Assembly: GCA_903871935.1 (NCBI GenBank)
Contig: CAIQIQ010000048.1
Coordinates: forward strand, 1-64,000
Source: an uncultured Phycisphaerales bacterium
GTDB lineage: Bacteria > Planctomycetota > Phycisphaerae > Tepidisphaerales > Tepidisphaeraceae
Direction: 5' to 3'
DNA: 64,000 nt
The first letter of the stretch is position 1. Each line of letters opens with the position of its first letter. Made by a program: the position numbers and the translations under genes. Positions 51,635-62,001 of the stretch are shown in pieces. The notes under the pieces were generated by a model that saw only the letters and a program-made list of their open reading frames with translations, was not told the origin of the DNA and ran no database searches.

Positions 51635-54256
51635 TCATCCGACTAGTTCGCCCTCGACGACCTCGTGGCCTTTCTTGAAGGAGAAGTCGTGGCGGTGGGC
51701 GTCGGCATCGATCGTGATCGTATCGCCGTCTCCGAACTCGCCGCGGAGGATGCGCGATGCCAGCGGGTTCTCGATGCGCTGCTGGATCACGCGCTTTAGC
51801 GGGCGGGCGCCATACGCCGGATCGTACCCTTCATCCGCCAGCAGCTTCTTGGCCGCATCGGTAAGATGCACATGCATATTCCGCGATGCCAGCCGCTTGC
51901 CGAGTTGGATCAGTTGCACATCCACGATGCGCGACAAATGTTCCCTGGAGAGCGGGTGGAACACGATCGTTTCGTCGATACGATTGAGGAACTCCGGCCG
52001 GAAGACCTGCTTGAGCAGGTCGCGAATGGTCGCCTCGACCTCCCACTCCTCGGCTTTCTTTTCGGTCAGCTCATGAATCTGCTGCGAACCGATGTTGCTG
52101 GTCATCACGATCACGGTGTTCTTGAAGTCGACCGTGCGGCCCTGGCCATCTGTCAGCCGGCCATCGTCGAGCACCTGCAGCAGTACGTTAAACACATCAC
52201 GGTGCGCCTTTTCGATCTCGTCGAAAAGGATCACACTGTACGGCCGCCGGCGCACGGCTTCGGTCAGCCGGCCGCCTTCTTCATAGCCGATATATCCTGG
52301 TGGCGCGCCGATCAGGCGAGCGACGGAGTGCGGTTCCATGAACTCACTCATGTCGATGCGCACCATCGCGCTCTCATCGTCAAACAGAAACTCCGCCAGT
52401 GCCTTGCACAGTTCGGTCTTGCCCACGCCGGTAGGGCCCAGGAAGATAAACGAACCGATTGGCCGATTCGCATCGCCCAGGCCGGCGCGATTTCGTCGTA
52501 CCGCATCGGATACAGCGCGGAGGGCATCTTCCTGTCCAATCACCCGCTTGGCGATGCGCTCTTCCATATGAAGAAGCTTTTCCTTCTCACCCTCAAGCAT
52601 CCGACTCACCGGGATCCCCGTCCAGTGCGAGACCACATCCGCGATCTCATCGGGCGTGACCTCCTCCTTCACCATTGCCTTGCCATCGGTTGTCAACTCC
52701 CGTACATGCACTTCGGCCTGTTTCAACTGCGTGTTCAGGTCGCGCATGTCGCCATACTGGATTCGCGCTGCCACCTCCCAGTTGCCTTGCCGCTGCGCCT
52801 GCTCCAGCTCGGTCTGCTTCCGGTCCAGTTGCTCTTGAAGCTGCTTGATGCGATCCATCGCACCTTTTTCATTCTCCCAGCGGCTGGTGAGTTGGGTATT
52901 GCGCTCCTGCAACTCGGCCAGTTCTTTCTCGGCCTTGGCCAGTTGCTGCTGGCTGGCGGTATCTTTCTCCCTGCGCAGCGCTTCGATCGCGATCTGGAGC
53001 TGCATCACACGCCGGCGCACCTCGTCCAGTTCCGCGGGCATCGAGTCATTCTCGATTCGCAGACGCGATGAGGCCTCATCAATGAGGTCGATTGCTTTGT
53101 CAGGCAGGAAACGGCCCTGGATATAGCGGTCGGACAACACGGCCGCCGAGACAATGGCGCTGTCGGTGATCCGCACGCCATGGTGCGTCTCATAACGCGG
53201 CTTCAGGCCGCGAAGAATCGCGATGGTGTCCTCGACACTTGGCTCGCCCACCAGTACCGGCTGGAACCGGCGTTCCAGTGCAGCATCCTTTTCGATGTAC
53301 TTGTGATATTCGGCAAGCGTGGTGGCACCGATGCAGCGCAGTTCGCCGCGTGCCAGGGCAGGCTTGAGCAGGTTGCCGGCATCGGGTGAGCCTTCAGCCT
53401 TGCCGGCGCCGACAATCGTGTGCAGCTCATCGATGAAAAGGATCACCTGGCCGCTCGATTCGGTTACTTCCTTTATGACAGCTTTGAGGCGATCCTCGAA
53501 CTCACCCCGATACTTGGCGCCGGCGATCAGGGCGCCCATGTCCAAGGCAATGATGCGCTTGTCTGCCAGCACGGCGGGCACATCACCGTTGAGCATGCGG
53601 ATTGCCATGCCTTCAACGATTGCGGTCTTGCCGACGCCAGGTTCGCCGATCAGCACCGGGTTGTTCTTGGTCCGGCGCGAGAGCACCTGCATGGTGCGGC
53701 GGATCTCTTCATCGCGGCCGATCACCGGATCGATCTTCCCCTGCCGCGCCAATTCCACCAGGTCGCGGCCATAGCGCTGCAGGGCCTGGTACTTGTTCTC
53801 CGGATTCTGATCGGTCACCCGCTGATTGCCACGGACATCGCGCAGTGCCCCCAGGATCGCTTCGTGTGTCACCGCATTCAACGCCAGCAGTTCCTTTGCC
53901 TCGCTCTTAACCTGTGCCAGGGCCAGCATCAGATGCTCGGTGGAGATGTACTCATCCTTGAGCCGATCTGCCTCCTTCAGTGCCTGTTGAAAGACGTCGT
54001 TCAGCGCCCTTGCGACCCCAAGCTGAGTGCCGGTTGCCCGAGGCAGTCGGTCGAGTTCGCTGGTGATCATCCCCTGGATCTGTGCCAGATTGGCGCCGAC
54101 CTTTTGCAGCAGCGGCCGGACAACGCCGTCGGTTTCCGCGACCAGTGCCCCCAGCAGGTGCAATGGGGTGATCTCAGGATGGTCTTTCTGCTGCGCCAGT
54201 TGCTGAGCCTGGCCGACCGCCTCCTGGGCTTTGATCGTGAACTTGTCCATCTGCAT
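51635..54256 (-). CDS. clpB: ATP-dependent disaggregase ClpB
   Basis: An 873-residue Hsp100 chaperone that works with DnaK to dissolve aggregates. Order: Clp N-domain ([19 protein letters not shown]), first AAA+ with Walker A at 204-211 (GEPGVGKT), the coiled-coil middle domain (about residues 400-520, [19 protein letters not shown]), second AAA+ with [14 protein letters not shown] and [20 protein letters not shown], and the ClpB C-terminal domain. Start ATG 54256 has GAGGAAA 7 nt upstream. It is divergent from the coiled-coil/Hsp70 pair, across 291 bp. No CIRCE element was seen. Confidence 0.96.
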   Translation of the reverse strand: MQMDKFTIKAQEAVGQAQQLAQQKDHPEITPLHLLGALVAETDGVVRPLLQKVGANLAQIQGMITSELDRLPRATGTQLGVARALNDVFQQALKEADRLKDEYISTEHLMLALAQVKSEAKELLALNAVTHEAILGALRDVRGNQRVTDQNPENKYQALQRYGRDLVELARQGKIDPVIGRDEEIRRTMQVLSRRTKNNPVLIGEPGVGKTAIVEGMAIRMLNGDVPAVLADKRIIALDMGALIAGAKYRGEFEDRLKAVIKEVTESSGQVILFIDELHTIVGAGKAEGSPDAGNLLKPALARGELRCIGATTLAEYHKYIEKDAALERRFQPVLVGEPSVEDTIAILRGLKPRYETHHGVRITDSAIVSAAVLSDRYIQGRFLPDKAIDLIDEASSRLRIENDSMPAELDEVRRRVMQLQIAIEALRREKDTASQQQLAKAEKELAELQERNTQLTSRWENEKGAMDRIKQLQEQLDRKQTELEQAQRQGNWEVAARIQYGDMRDLNTQLKQAEVHVRELTTDGKAMVKEEVTPDEIADVVSHWTGIPVSRMLEGEKEKLLHMEERIAKRVIGQEDALRAVSDAVRRNRAGLGDANRPIGSFIFLGPTGVGKTELCKALAEFLFDDESAMVRIDMSEFMEPHSVARLIGAPPGYIGYEEGGRLTEAVRRRPYSVILFDEIEKAHRDVFNVLLQVLDDGRLTDGQGRTVDFKNTVIVMTSNIGSQQIHELTEKKAEEWEVEATIRDLLKQVFRPEFLNRIDETIVFHPLSREHLSRIVDVQLIQLGKRLASRNMHVHLTDAAKKLLADEGYDPAYGARPLKRVIQQRIENPLASRILRGEFGDGDTITIDADAHRHDFSFKKGHEVVEGELVG

Positions 54257-54547
54257 GTTTGTTTTCCTCAAATGGGCTGGAAGCGATGAGGACTGTTCAT
54301 GACCCACGCAACCAACAGCCGAGGAAACGCAAAACCCAGACCACACTCCACACGGCCATCACAATCGTCGCTAAAGTACTATGGTTAATCATCTTAGGGG
54401 CATCATGATGTCTTCCATGCAATCGAGATCGCTTTAGTCACCTGCAACAATGGCAGGAAATCGGACTTGTGCGAACACAAGCACCGGACCAACGGTAAAC
54501 ATAGTGGACGTTTGAACGGGGCTACATAGAATCACGCCCGGTCTGGG

Positions 54548-55954
54548 ATGGCAAAAGAGAACAACGAAAAGCTTCGCGAAGGTGAATCGGCTGATGCGCA
54601 TGTGTCGGTCCCCTTTGGCGTTGAAATGCCCTCGACTGCGCCCGAGGGCCGAACCCGTCGCGGCCGGTCGGTTGCAACGCTTGAGGTTGGCCAGGGTCCA
54701 TTTGTCGACCTGAGCATTGACACCTTCGCCGTACCGTCCGAACAACCCTTGGAGCGCAACGAAGACCCCGCGCGAGTAATGAGCGGGCCCGAGCCGACGA
54801 TCTTCGGTGGCGTGAATCCGGCCACGGCGTCTGGCGCGGTTGATGATCCGAACGCTCCGCCGGTTGAACGCACCGTCGCCGAGCAGATTGGTGGAGCGCT
54901 CGACGAAGCGGTGCAGACCGGCGATCTGCTGGCCGATGTGCCCAGGATTGACTATGTCCGCATCATCCGTTCCACGCCCTTCCTGCTGTGCGCGATGCTC
55001 GCGAGTCTTGTCGCGGCGACCGTTATCATCCGTCTTGGGGTTCAGACACAGACCTACGTGCAGACGTCGGTTCACTTCAACAACTACACCAAGCTGACTG
55101 AAGTGGAGCAGGCCGATCTTCAGGTCAAGATTAACGGGCTGCTGCGCACCCTTCCGTTGCGCAAACTGGCATGGGAGATCCTGCAGAAGAAGGCGCCTGA
55201 CCTCAAGATCGGCTTTCTGGATAGCGGTCTGATCTTCCACCGCCTGGACTCGATCACCTGGTTCCCTGAGGGCACCGTGCAGTTGCGGATAGAATCGGAT
55301 GATCCTGCTTCTGACGTGATCCGAGTGCGAGCGGTGAGCGAATCGTTCTATCAGCAAATGGAGAAACGCAACAAGGAGCGCGAGACGTATCAGGATTCCC
55401 TCAAAGAGCTCCAGGACCAGCAGGCTGAATTGACCCGGAAAGATGCAGCACTGAAAAAGCAGATCGACGAACTGACCCCCAAGGCGGAGCCCTATGACCA
55501 ACTGAAGCAGTCGATGCAGGCGATGGAGCGTTTCCTGGAAGTCGCCGACGAGTCCAACCCCTTGCGCCTGGTCGCCCGGCAGAATCTGACCCAGCTCACC
55601 GTTCAGGTGTCCGACACGCGCCAACTGAGCCTTCAACGCGACGACCTGACGGCCAGGCGAATCGGCGTGCAGAAGAGCAGCGCGGCCACGGACAAGGAGA
55701 TCAAGGACAAGCAGCGGCAGATCGAGCTTTTCCCCTGGCCGGATCCACCCGATGCCAAGACATTGTTCGTCCACGATACCCGCCCGTTCCAGTCGACCGT
55801 GCTGCGTATCGCCTGGATCAGCGTTATCATCTTCTTTGGCGGCGCCATCCTCGTGATCCACCTGCAGGATCAGCGTACCGCTGAAACTGCCCGCCGCGAG
55901 CGCCGCGAGAAGCTCAAGGCACAGCAGCAGAAGCAAGAATCAGATCAGCCATGA
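54548..55954 (+). CDS. Two-helix membrane protein with periplasmic coiled coil, coupled to Hsp70
   Basis: A 468-residue protein: disordered 130-residue cytoplasmic N-terminus, membrane helix 1 ([21 protein letters not shown]), a roughly 250-residue extracytoplasmic region with long coiled coil ([39 protein letters not shown]), membrane helix 2 ([19 protein letters not shown]), and a Lys/Arg/Gln-rich tail. The topology resembles Wzz/polysaccharide copolymerases, but I see no diagnostic motif. Stop and next start overlap (ATGA), so it is translationally coupled to the Hsp70. Function unknown. Confidence 0.7.
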   Translation: MAKENNEKLREGESADAHVSVPFGVEMPSTAPEGRTRRGRSVATLEVGQGPFVDLSIDTFAVPSEQPLERNEDPARVMSGPEPTIFGGVNPATASGAVDDPNAPPVERTVAEQIGGALDEAVQTGDLLADVPRIDYVRIIRSTPFLLCAMLASLVAATVIIRLGVQTQTYVQTSVHFNNYTKLTEVEQADLQVKINGLLRTLPLRKLAWEILQKKAPDLKIGFLDSGLIFHRLDSITWFPEGTVQLRIESDDPASDVIRVRAVSESFYQQMEKRNKERETYQDSLKELQDQQAELTRKDAALKKQIDELTPKAEPYDQLKQSMQAMERFLEVADESNPLRLVARQNLTQLTVQVSDTRQLSLQRDDLTARRIGVQKSSAATDKEIKDKQRQIELFPWPDPPDAKTLFVHDTRPFQSTVLRIAWISVIIFFGGAILVIHLQDQRTAETARRERREKLKAQQQKQESDQP

Positions 55955-57768
55955 GCGACCCGATCATCGGCATCGACCTGGGCACCACCAATTCGCTCGT
56001 GGCCTTCGCAGACGCATCCGGGCCGCGCATCATCGCTTCTCCGGATGGGCAGATGAGCCTTCCTTCGGTGCTCTACATTAACCCGGCCACGGGCGCTCTC
56101 ACCATCGGCGCTGAGGCCCGCCGCCGCGCTGTGGAACGCCCGATGGAGACCATCTACTCGGTCAAACGCCTGATGGGTCGGTCGCTGGAGGAAATTCGCC
56201 CGGACCTGCGTTACCTGACATATCGCGTCATCGAGCATGCCGGCGCCGAGTCGCAGGCGGTTGATGTAATGGCCGGCCCGTACCGCTTCACGCCGCAGCA
56301 GCTCTCGGCGATGATCCTGGCAGAGCTTAAGCGCTGGGCTGAAGCGCACTTCCGCAAGCCGATCTCGCGCGCGGTGATCACGGTGCCAGCGTATTTCGAT
56401 GATGCGCAGCGCCAGGCCACACGCGATGCTGCGAGCATTGCCGGACTCGAGGCAGTGCGCATCGTGAACGAACCCACGGCCGCTGCCCTGGCCTATGGGC
56501 TCGATCGTGCCCAGGATGAATTGATTGCGGTCTATGATCTGGGTGGCGGCACCTTCGACATCTCGATCCTGCGCGTGGAGAAGGGCATTTTCCGCGTGCT
56601 CGGGACCCATGGCGATACTCATCTTGGCGGCGACGACATCGACCGTCTGCTGGTGGAACTGTTTGTCCGCGACATTCGCACCCAGTTTGGCAGCGGCATC
56701 GAATTCGATCCCGAAACGCAACAGGCCCTGCGCAACTTCGCCGAGGCCGTGAAGATTCAACTTTCGCAGAAGACTGACGCGAATGTAGAGATCGATCTGG
56801 GTGACGGCAGGGCCTATCAACGCACCATCACGCGCGAGGAACTGGAAACGTTGATGTCGCCTCTGGTCAGCCGGACCCTCGACTGCTGTGCGTCGGCGCT
56901 GATGGAAGCTGGGCTGCAGCCGGGACAGGTGGCGCGCGTCGTCATGGTCGGTGGCGCTACCTACGCCCCAGCCATTCGTGCCGCGGTCGGCCGGTTCTTC
57001 AATGCCGAGGTCTATACGGCCGTGAATCCGATGCAGACGGTTGCCCTCGGGGCGGCCGTGCAGGCGTCGATCCTCGCGGGCGCGGGCAAAAAGCGCGACA
57101 CGCTCCTGCTCGATATCGTGCCGCTGACGCTCGGGATCGAGACGGTTGGCGGCGCGGTGACCAAGCTGATTGGCAAGGGCAGCCATGTCCCCTGTCACGC
57201 ATCGACCATGTTCACCACCTTTATCGACGGCCAGGCTGAAGTGAAGATCCATGTGCTCCAGGGCGAGCGCGAGATGGTGAAAGACTGCCGGTCGCTCGGG
57301 CAGTTCGTGCTCTGCGGGATCCCGCCGATGCCGGCGGGTATTCCGCGAATCATCATCAGCCTCCTCGTCGATGCCAACGGCATACTTAGCGTCTCGGCGA
57401 AAGAGCAACGGTCCGGCGTCAATGCATCGATTCAAGTGATACCCAGCTACGGTCTGACACAGAAGGAGATCACCAGGATGATCCGCGAAGGCCTGGAGCA
57501 CCGCGCCGAGGACCTGCTGGACCACTGGCTGATCGATCTGCACAACCAGATCCTCGTTGATACCGCAGCCATCGAGAAGACGCTTGCGACCTTGAGCGAT
57601 CAGGTCGAGCTGGGTTATCGCCAGGAGCTCGTCAGTCTCATTGATGGTGTGCGGGGAATGCTGCATTGGGATGATCCGGAGAAGATCGCGCGGGCGCTAC
57701 ATTACCTGAACCAGAAAAGCGCGCCGCTGGCCGAGATGGCGATCACCCGGGCCTTGCGCGAAGGGTAA
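55951..57768 (+). CDS. Hsp70-family chaperone (DnaK/HscA-like)
   Basis: A 605-residue Hsp70. The ATPase domain has [70 protein letters not shown] and [15 protein letters not shown]. The substrate domain has [14 protein letters not shown] and [23 protein letters not shown]. It lacks the long acidic DnaK tail and is shorter than DnaK (about 640), resembling HscA-type or accessory Hsp70s; no J-protein or GrpE gene is adjacent. Coupled to a membrane coiled-coil protein and near clpB. It is convergent with an ABC permease, 5 bp apart. Confidence 0.9.
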   Translation: MSDPIIGIDLGTTNSLVAFADASGPRIIASPDGQMSLPSVLYINPATGALTIGAEARRRAVERPMETIYSVKRLMGRSLEEIRPDLRYLTYRVIEHAGAESQAVDVMAGPYRFTPQQLSAMILAELKRWAEAHFRKPISRAVITVPAYFDDAQRQATRDAASIAGLEAVRIVNEPTAAALAYGLDRAQDELIAVYDLGGGTFDISILRVEKGIFRVLGTHGDTHLGGDDIDRLLVELFVRDIRTQFGSGIEFDPETQQALRNFAEAVKIQLSQKTDANVEIDLGDGRAYQRTITREELETLMSPLVSRTLDCCASALMEAGLQPGQVARVVMVGGATYAPAIRAAVGRFFNAEVYTAVNPMQTVALGAAVQASILAGAGKKRDTLLLDIVPLTLGIETVGGAVTKLIGKGSHVPCHASTMFTTFIDGQAEVKIHVLQGEREMVKDCRSLGQFVLCGIPPMPAGIPRIIISLLVDANGILSVSAKEQRSGVNASIQVIPSYGLTQKEITRMIREGLEHRAEDLLDHWLIDLHNQILVDTAAIEKTLATLSDQVELGYRQELVSLIDGVRGMLHWDDPEKIARALHYLNQKSAPLAEMAITRALREG

Positions 57769-57773
57769 CACGG

Positions 57774-58925
57774 TTAATAGTCGCCGCGGCAGAAGCGGCG
57801 AGCGGCCAGGGCCAGCAGCAGCGCCTCGAAGGCAACGCTCGAGCCGATGATCCACGGGATGCTGCGAACATTGAGCATGCGCTGGATGTGCTCGCGCCAG
57901 CCATGAGTACGGTAGTCCTCGGGCATGGCGCTGAGTGTTGCTTTCAGTGCCGCATCATCAAAAAGCACGCGGTCAAGCAGGCCGACGGTATCCTGAGTCT
58001 TGGGAACCGCAGTGTTGATGCCAAAGATGATCGGTTGCGCGGTCTTTACCCATTGCGGTGGACGATCCTGATCGGCCGTCCTTGCCAGCCGAGCGCGGTC
58101 AAACTGCATGCGGCGGAGCATTCCGGCATCGGCCACGACCTGCTGGGTTGCCGGTACTTTGGCGGTCAAGCTCGTGCCCGTACCAGGCCTGGTCGCGGCA
58201 GCAGCCCTGTCGAGCCGCACCTGGGCCTGGGCGATAGTTTTGTCGATCTCGCTAATGCGCTGCTGTGCCCGCGCGGCATTGTCGGCGTAGATCTCGTCTG
58301 CCTGCTGCAGAAAACGGTCGGCCGCGTTCAGCCCGAAGATCAAGCCCCACACCACCAGCGTGAGAAAGAACGACGCCAGGGTCGAACGCGTCCAGACACC
58401 AAAGAGGACGCAGATCGAAAACAGGTAGCTGAAGAAGAGTACGACCACCGGGATGGCGATGAACAATCCCGGCTCCCAGACTCGCGCCCGCCATCCGAGC
58501 ACGAAGAAGCTGCCGGTCGTGAAGACGGTCACCTGCAGGGCGACAAAGAGCAATCCGGTGAGGTACTTGGTCAGGAAGAGCCGCACCCGGCTGATGGGTT
58601 TGCAGAGATACAGGTCCACAGCGCCGCCGGCCAGAAAATCGGGAAAGATGCTTGCCGTTGAGATCAGCGCCAGGATCGTCGCCATCCAGGTGAGCCACTG
58701 GCCGACGACGACGAAACTGAAGATCCATTTGTAGACGAACATGGCGACGGGGATGTCGTGGGGAATCTCCCAGGTGAAGATGGTGATCCGATTTGCCTTA
58801 ACGCCGAGGGCGGCAAAACCGGCGACAACCAACACGTTGAGGATGAGGATAATCCAGAAGAGTTTGCGCGAATTCAGGTCGCGATAGGCATCGATGAGCA
58901 AGGCGCGCGTCTGGGTGGCGATCAT
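57774..58925 (-). CDS. ABC-2 type transporter permease
   Basis: A 383-residue membrane protein with about six helices: LFWIILILNVLVVAGFAAL, VVVGQWLTWMATILALISTA, GLLFVALQVTVFTTGSFFVLGW, a central helix pair (VVLFFSYLFSICVLFGVW), and a long extracytoplasmic loop with coiled-coil character (QQADEIYADNAARAQQRISE). FPDFLAGGAVDLYLCKPISR is the ABC-2 coupling element. Its start overlaps the ATPase stop by 4 bp. Substrate unknown. Confidence 0.82.
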   Translation of the reverse strand: MIATQTRALLIDAYRDLNSRKLFWIILILNVLVVAGFAALGVKANRITIFTWEIPHDIPVAMFVYKWIFSFVVVGQWLTWMATILALISTASIFPDFLAGGAVDLYLCKPISRVRLFLTKYLTGLLFVALQVTVFTTGSFFVLGWRARVWEPGLFIAIPVVVLFFSYLFSICVLFGVWTRSTLASFFLTLVVWGLIFGLNAADRFLQQADEIYADNAARAQQRISEIDKTIAQAQVRLDRAAAATRPGTGTSLTAKVPATQQVVADAGMLRRMQFDRARLARTADQDRPPQWVKTAQPIIFGINTAVPKTQDTVGLLDRVLFDDAALKATLSAMPEDYRTHGWREHIQRMLNVRSIPWIIGSSVAFEALLLALAARRFCRGDY

Positions 58926-59917
58926 GGCCGGGCCTCCCCTGGGATCGCAAGCGGTGCTGGGGGTTCGGTAACGGCTTCGATGAAGAGATCTTCGAGCGTG
59001 GGGCGAACCGCCTGGACGCGGGTGATGACAAAGCCGCCTTGGCGCAGGGCGTCGATCATGGCCTGCACTTGCTGCGCGTCGGCGGTGCCGACTTTGACCA
59101 GTTCGGTAGTATCGCGCAGCTCGCTCTCGATCCAGATCCCGTGGTTGTCCATGGCCGCGACGATGGATCGAAGCGGCGGTGTTGCCGGCAGCAGGCCACG
59201 GAGGACTTCCAGTTCATACCATTGGCGGTGCGAAGAGAGTTCGCGGATCGTGCCCTGGCGAATCACGTTGCCCTTGGTCATGATCGCCACGCGGTCGCAG
59301 ATCAGTTCCAGCTCCGAGAGCATGTGCGAGTTGACGAAGACGCTGCGGCCCTGGCTGCGAAGGTGGACAAGGACTTCGCGGATCTCCTGCCGGCCGATGG
59401 GGTCAACGCCATCGGTGGGTTCATCGAGGACGACGAGCTGTGGGTCATTGATCAGGGACTGGGCAACACCAACGCGTTGCATCATGCCTTTGGAATAGGT
59501 ATCGACGCGCCGGTCGCCCCAGTCCTTCATGCTGACCAGTTCGAGCAGTTCCTGGGCGCGCGGCCGGCAGACCTTGCGGGGAACGCCGGCGAGGGCGCCG
59601 AAAAACTCGAGCATTTGCCGGCCGGTGAGATAGCGGGGGAAACGATGGTGTTCAGGGAGGTAGCCGACGCGCGCGAGGATGGGCTTGGAGCCGACGGGCT
59701 GGCCGAGAATCGTGCCGCCGGCGCGGTCGGGACGGACGACGGTCATGAGGATTTTGACCAGGGTGCTCTTGCCAGCGCCGTTGGGCCCCAGCAGGCCGAA
59801 GATCTCTCCCGGGCCAACCTGCAGAGAAACTCCGCGCAGGGCCTGGACTCTGCGGCGGCCGCGGCCGTAGGTCTTGTGGATGTCATGAAGGTCCAGGACC
59901 AACTCATCGCTGGGCAT
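58922..59917 (-). CDS. ABC transporter ATP-binding protein
   Basis: A 331-residue ATPase with Walker A GLLGPNGAGKSTL, Q-loop VGYLPEHHRF, signature YSKGMMQRVGVAQSL, Walker B LVVLDEPTDGVDP and H-loop VFVNSHMLSEL, plus a C-terminal regulatory domain ending VRPTLEDLFIEAV, typical of ABC-2 exporters. AGGAGG lies 8 nt before ATG 59917; a TTG directly upstream is also possible. It pairs with the overlapping permease. Confidence 0.9.
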   Translation of the reverse strand: MPSDELVLDLHDIHKTYGRGRRRVQALRGVSLQVGPGEIFGLLGPNGAGKSTLVKILMTVVRPDRAGGTILGQPVGSKPILARVGYLPEHHRFPRYLTGRQMLEFFGALAGVPRKVCRPRAQELLELVSMKDWGDRRVDTYSKGMMQRVGVAQSLINDPQLVVLDEPTDGVDPIGRQEIREVLVHLRSQGRSVFVNSHMLSELELICDRVAIMTKGNVIRQGTIRELSSHRQWYELEVLRGLLPATPPLRSIVAAMDNHGIWIESELRDTTELVKVGTADAQQVQAMIDALRQGGFVITRVQAVRPTLEDLFIEAVTEPPAPLAIPGEARP

Positions 59918-59993
59918 CAATCATTCCCTCCTGAGGGATGGGGTTAGTATACACGGGAGCGGTGCGGTGTGCTCCTGGGCGCGGCAGAGCGGG

Positions 59994-60251
59994 CTAATAA
60001 TAGTGGTATCTCGCCTGGGCGATCAGGACGGCATTGCCCTCAATTCGGTAGACCAGCCTGTGCTCATCATCAATTCGCCTCGACCAGTAACCGGCAAGGG
60101 CATGGCGCAAAGGCTCGGGTTTGCCGATGCCCTCGTGCCCGTTGTGCATGATATCGCGGATCAGTTCATTGATGCGCTTGACCATCTGCTTGTCGGAACG
60201 CTGCCAGTAAAGGTATTCCTCCCATGCCTGCTCGGCGAAGATAAACCTCAT
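59994..60251 (-). CDS. yoeB: YoeB-family mRNA interferase toxin
   Basis: An 85-residue RelE-fold RNase that cuts mRNA on the ribosome. All key residues fall at the E. coli YoeB positions: Glu46 (GKPEPL), Arg65 (EHRLVYR), His83 and Tyr84 in the end YHYY. The frame is intact. The start ATG (60251) is where a normal yefM would stop (ATGA overlap), but the antitoxin frame here is shifted and reads past it. Confidence 0.93.
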   Translation of the reverse strand: MRFIFAEQAWEEYLYWQRSDKQMVKRINELIRDIMHNGHEGIGKPEPLRHALAGYWSRRIDDEHRLVYRIEGNAVLIAQARYHYY

Positions 60252-60498
60252 TCCGCCAGCTTCCTTTCCTTCCTTTACCCTTGCCCAGTTGGCTGATTCC
60301 TTCCAGCAACCGGCGGGAATTGCGTGGTGAGCGCAGAAGGTAAGCGGTCTCCGAAAGCGATTCGTAATCCGCCAGTGACATCATCACCACGGTGTCCTCG
60401 CGCTTACGGGTGATGGTCACAGGCGCGTGGTCTCTGCACACTCGTGACATTGTCTTGGCCAGTGTTTCTCTGGCTTCGCTGTAGGTCATCGTCGTCAT
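60166..60498 (-). CDS. yefM: YefM-like antitoxin with frameshifted C-terminus
   Basis: As given, a 110-residue frame. The first about 75 residues are a good Phd/YefM antitoxin: MTYSEARETLAKTMSRVCRD, PVTITRKREDTVVMMSLADY, and the helix TAYLLRSPRNSRRLLEGISQ that binds YoeB. In the purine run AAAGGAAGGAAAGGAAG the frame slips; the neighbouring frame reads KERKLAE and stops in TGA at 60250-60248, overlapping the yoeB start, which is the normal arrangement. So about seven native residues are replaced and some 35 foreign residues added from yoeB read out of frame. Start ATG 60498 or 60489. Function may be partly kept. Confidence 0.75.
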   Translation of the reverse strand: MTTMTYSEARETLAKTMSRVCRDHAPVTITRKREDTVVMMSLADYESLSETAYLLRSPRNSRRLLEGISQLGKGKGRKGSWRNEVYLRRAGMGGIPLLAAFRQADGQAHQ

Positions 60499-60501
60499 AG
60501 T

Positions 60502-60525
60502 TGTACGATATGTTGTACACGTACA
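60502..60525 (-). promoter_or_regulatory. Candidate YefM operator with TGTACA core
   Basis: TGTACA occurs at 60514-60519, flanked by TGTACG (60502-60507) and CGTACA (60520-60525), immediately upstream of the yefM start. The characterised E. coli yefM-yoeB operator uses palindromes with TGTACA cores, so autoregulation here is likely. Confidence 0.6.
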
Positions 60526-60716
60526 TGGGTCACGCATGGCAAGGGATCGGGTCGGGGCCTTCCAGCGCTCACCGGCGCAACAACTCTGGTGTCCACAGCA
60601 TGAGGTACTGCTGGCTGGCATCGCGTTGGAGAGATGAGGAGGGGCAGTGCATCTTCTTCGTTCTCGCGGCGGGCGTTACCGCCTGACTCACACCTGGCCG
60701 GCGCAATAGACGTTGC

Positions 60717-60902
60717 TCAGTCCTGTTCAAACACGCCAGTGTTCCAGAGCTCAAGTGCTTCCTCGCCGCTATCGGCGGTAGCTGTCTCTGTTGTGCATCC
60801 GCTGCAGAGGGCGTAGTACCTGTCGCTGTATAGCGCCAGTATAAGCAGGCATCGCCTGCCGCAGTTCGGACACACCTTGACAGTCTCTTGATCCGTGACC
60901 AC
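60717..60902 (-). CDS. Lar-like zinc-ribbon protein (restriction alleviation type)
   Basis: A 61-residue protein with the Lar plan: VKVCPNCGRRCLLI, about 15 residues later ALCSGCTTETATADS, then EEALELWNTG. The two CxxC pairs form a zinc ribbon, and the final EEA...WN motif is characteristic. Lar proteins of phages and prophages relieve restriction; genomic copies are often of unknown role. GTG 60902 was chosen because AGAGG lies about 8 nt upstream; ATG 60950 is in frame. It is near YefM-YoeB but separated by about 220 bp. Confidence 0.6.
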   Translation of the reverse strand: MVTDQETVKVCPNCGRRCLLILALYSDRYYALCSGCTTETATADSGEEALELWNTGVFEQD

Positions 60903-61270
60903 GGCGATACCCTCTCTTGCCGAGCGAACAACTCGGCGGGGCAATACCACGCATCATAGTGGCGAAAGAAATGCAGTTCCCCTGACACCAGAGGACTGCC
61001 GGGGTGCTCGCCGGTTAACAAACGCGGGACCGGAGAGCATTGACAAGCATATGGAAAGCATTCGGGATGATTCAAGCTTGCTCAACGAGCCGGCCGCCTT
61101 CAGCGGACGCAGGAGTGCGCACAGTAGTGAGCGCTGCGAGATCAATGCAGCACCTCCGAGGCGAGAGGGGCTGCCGGCGTGCCATCTGCATGCAGGGCGG
61201 GCGAGAGGGCATAGGCAAAGGGTACCATCCGTCATCGCAAATGATCTGCCAATGTGTAGACTTTGGCGCC
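60903..61270. other. 368-bp stretch with no supported gene
   Basis: Short open frames here lack codon bias, ribosome binding sites or recognisable motifs. No repeat or strong hairpin was found. Confidence 0.5.
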
Positions 61271-61885
61271 ATGAGCCAGGCACCCGGACAACGGTTCCCG
61301 ATTGGGCGCGTGATTCTTTGCATCATCGGGAGCGGGCTGCTATGTATCTGCGTTTTCTTCACGTCGGAGTATGTGAGAGTCTCCCGCGGGCTCGAGCTGG
61401 CGAGAACGGCGAGGATGGGGGAAGTGCTGGTGGATCTGTCGAAAGCGGGGCAGGTCCGCGTGCCGGCACGGTTCGAATTCAGGGAAGCGCATGGGATAGC
61501 GCTGAGATTGACGGGGGGTTCGGGAACATCGATTGATGAACTGGGGGCGAGGGTCGCGGTTGCCGCTGAGGGCGATCGGGAACTGGAGTGGCAAAACATC
61601 GAATTGAGGTACTGCCGCAGGGATGGGGATGAAGTGGAGCTTTTCATGGCGGGCGGAGCGCCCAAGGAATTCGCTTTTCTACTGGATGTGCAACGGCCGG
61701 TGGCTGCCCTGGCGGGACAGGAGCGGAAGCTCTACGCGAAGTACGAGGTGTGTGGGCTGGAAGGCCTTATCGCGCTGGTTTCAGGGGCTTTTGCGATTGG
61801 CGGCGGCGTGCTGAGTGTCGCGATCTTTGGTGGGGTCATGTCCTACACGCGAAAGCGCAGACGGGCGATGCCGACGCAGGTGTAG
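61271..61885 (+). CDS. Two-helix membrane protein, unknown
   Basis: A 204-residue protein: helix 1 near the N-terminus (VILCIIGSGLLCICVFFTS), an extracytoplasmic domain of beta character (VRVPARFEFREAHGIALRLT, LEWQNIELRYCRRDGDEVEL, FAFLLDVQRPVAAL), helix 2 (LIALVSGAFAIGGGVLSVAIFGGVM) and a basic tail. No family recognised. ATG 61271 lacks a strong ribosome binding site. It is convergent with the next gene. Confidence 0.6.
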   Translation: MSQAPGQRFPIGRVILCIIGSGLLCICVFFTSEYVRVSRGLELARTARMGEVLVDLSKAGQVRVPARFEFREAHGIALRLTGGSGTSIDELGARVAVAAEGDRELEWQNIELRYCRRDGDEVELFMAGGAPKEFAFLLDVQRPVAALAGQERKLYAKYEVCGLEGLIALVSGAFAIGGGVLSVAIFGGVMSYTRKRRRAMPTQV

Positions 61886-62001
61886 ATCTTGTGAAGGACC
61901 CGTCGCAATGCCGATGCGTTCGCGGAACTCGGCCGGCGGTATGCGGGGTTGGTGCACTCGGCCGCGTTGCGTGTCACGGGGCGGGCGCACGATGCTGCTC
62001 C

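Noticed and set aside
54466-54481. CTTGTGCGAACACAAG inverted repeat as a heat-shock operator between clpB and the Hsp70 pair
   Set aside because: Arms are only 6 bp and it does not match CIRCE or a known heat-shock site; too weak to call.
55945-57666. A 573-codon minus-strand frame over the Hsp70 gene
   Set aside because: Antisense to a clear Hsp70; composition is His/Arg/Asp-rich, as expected from reverse reading.
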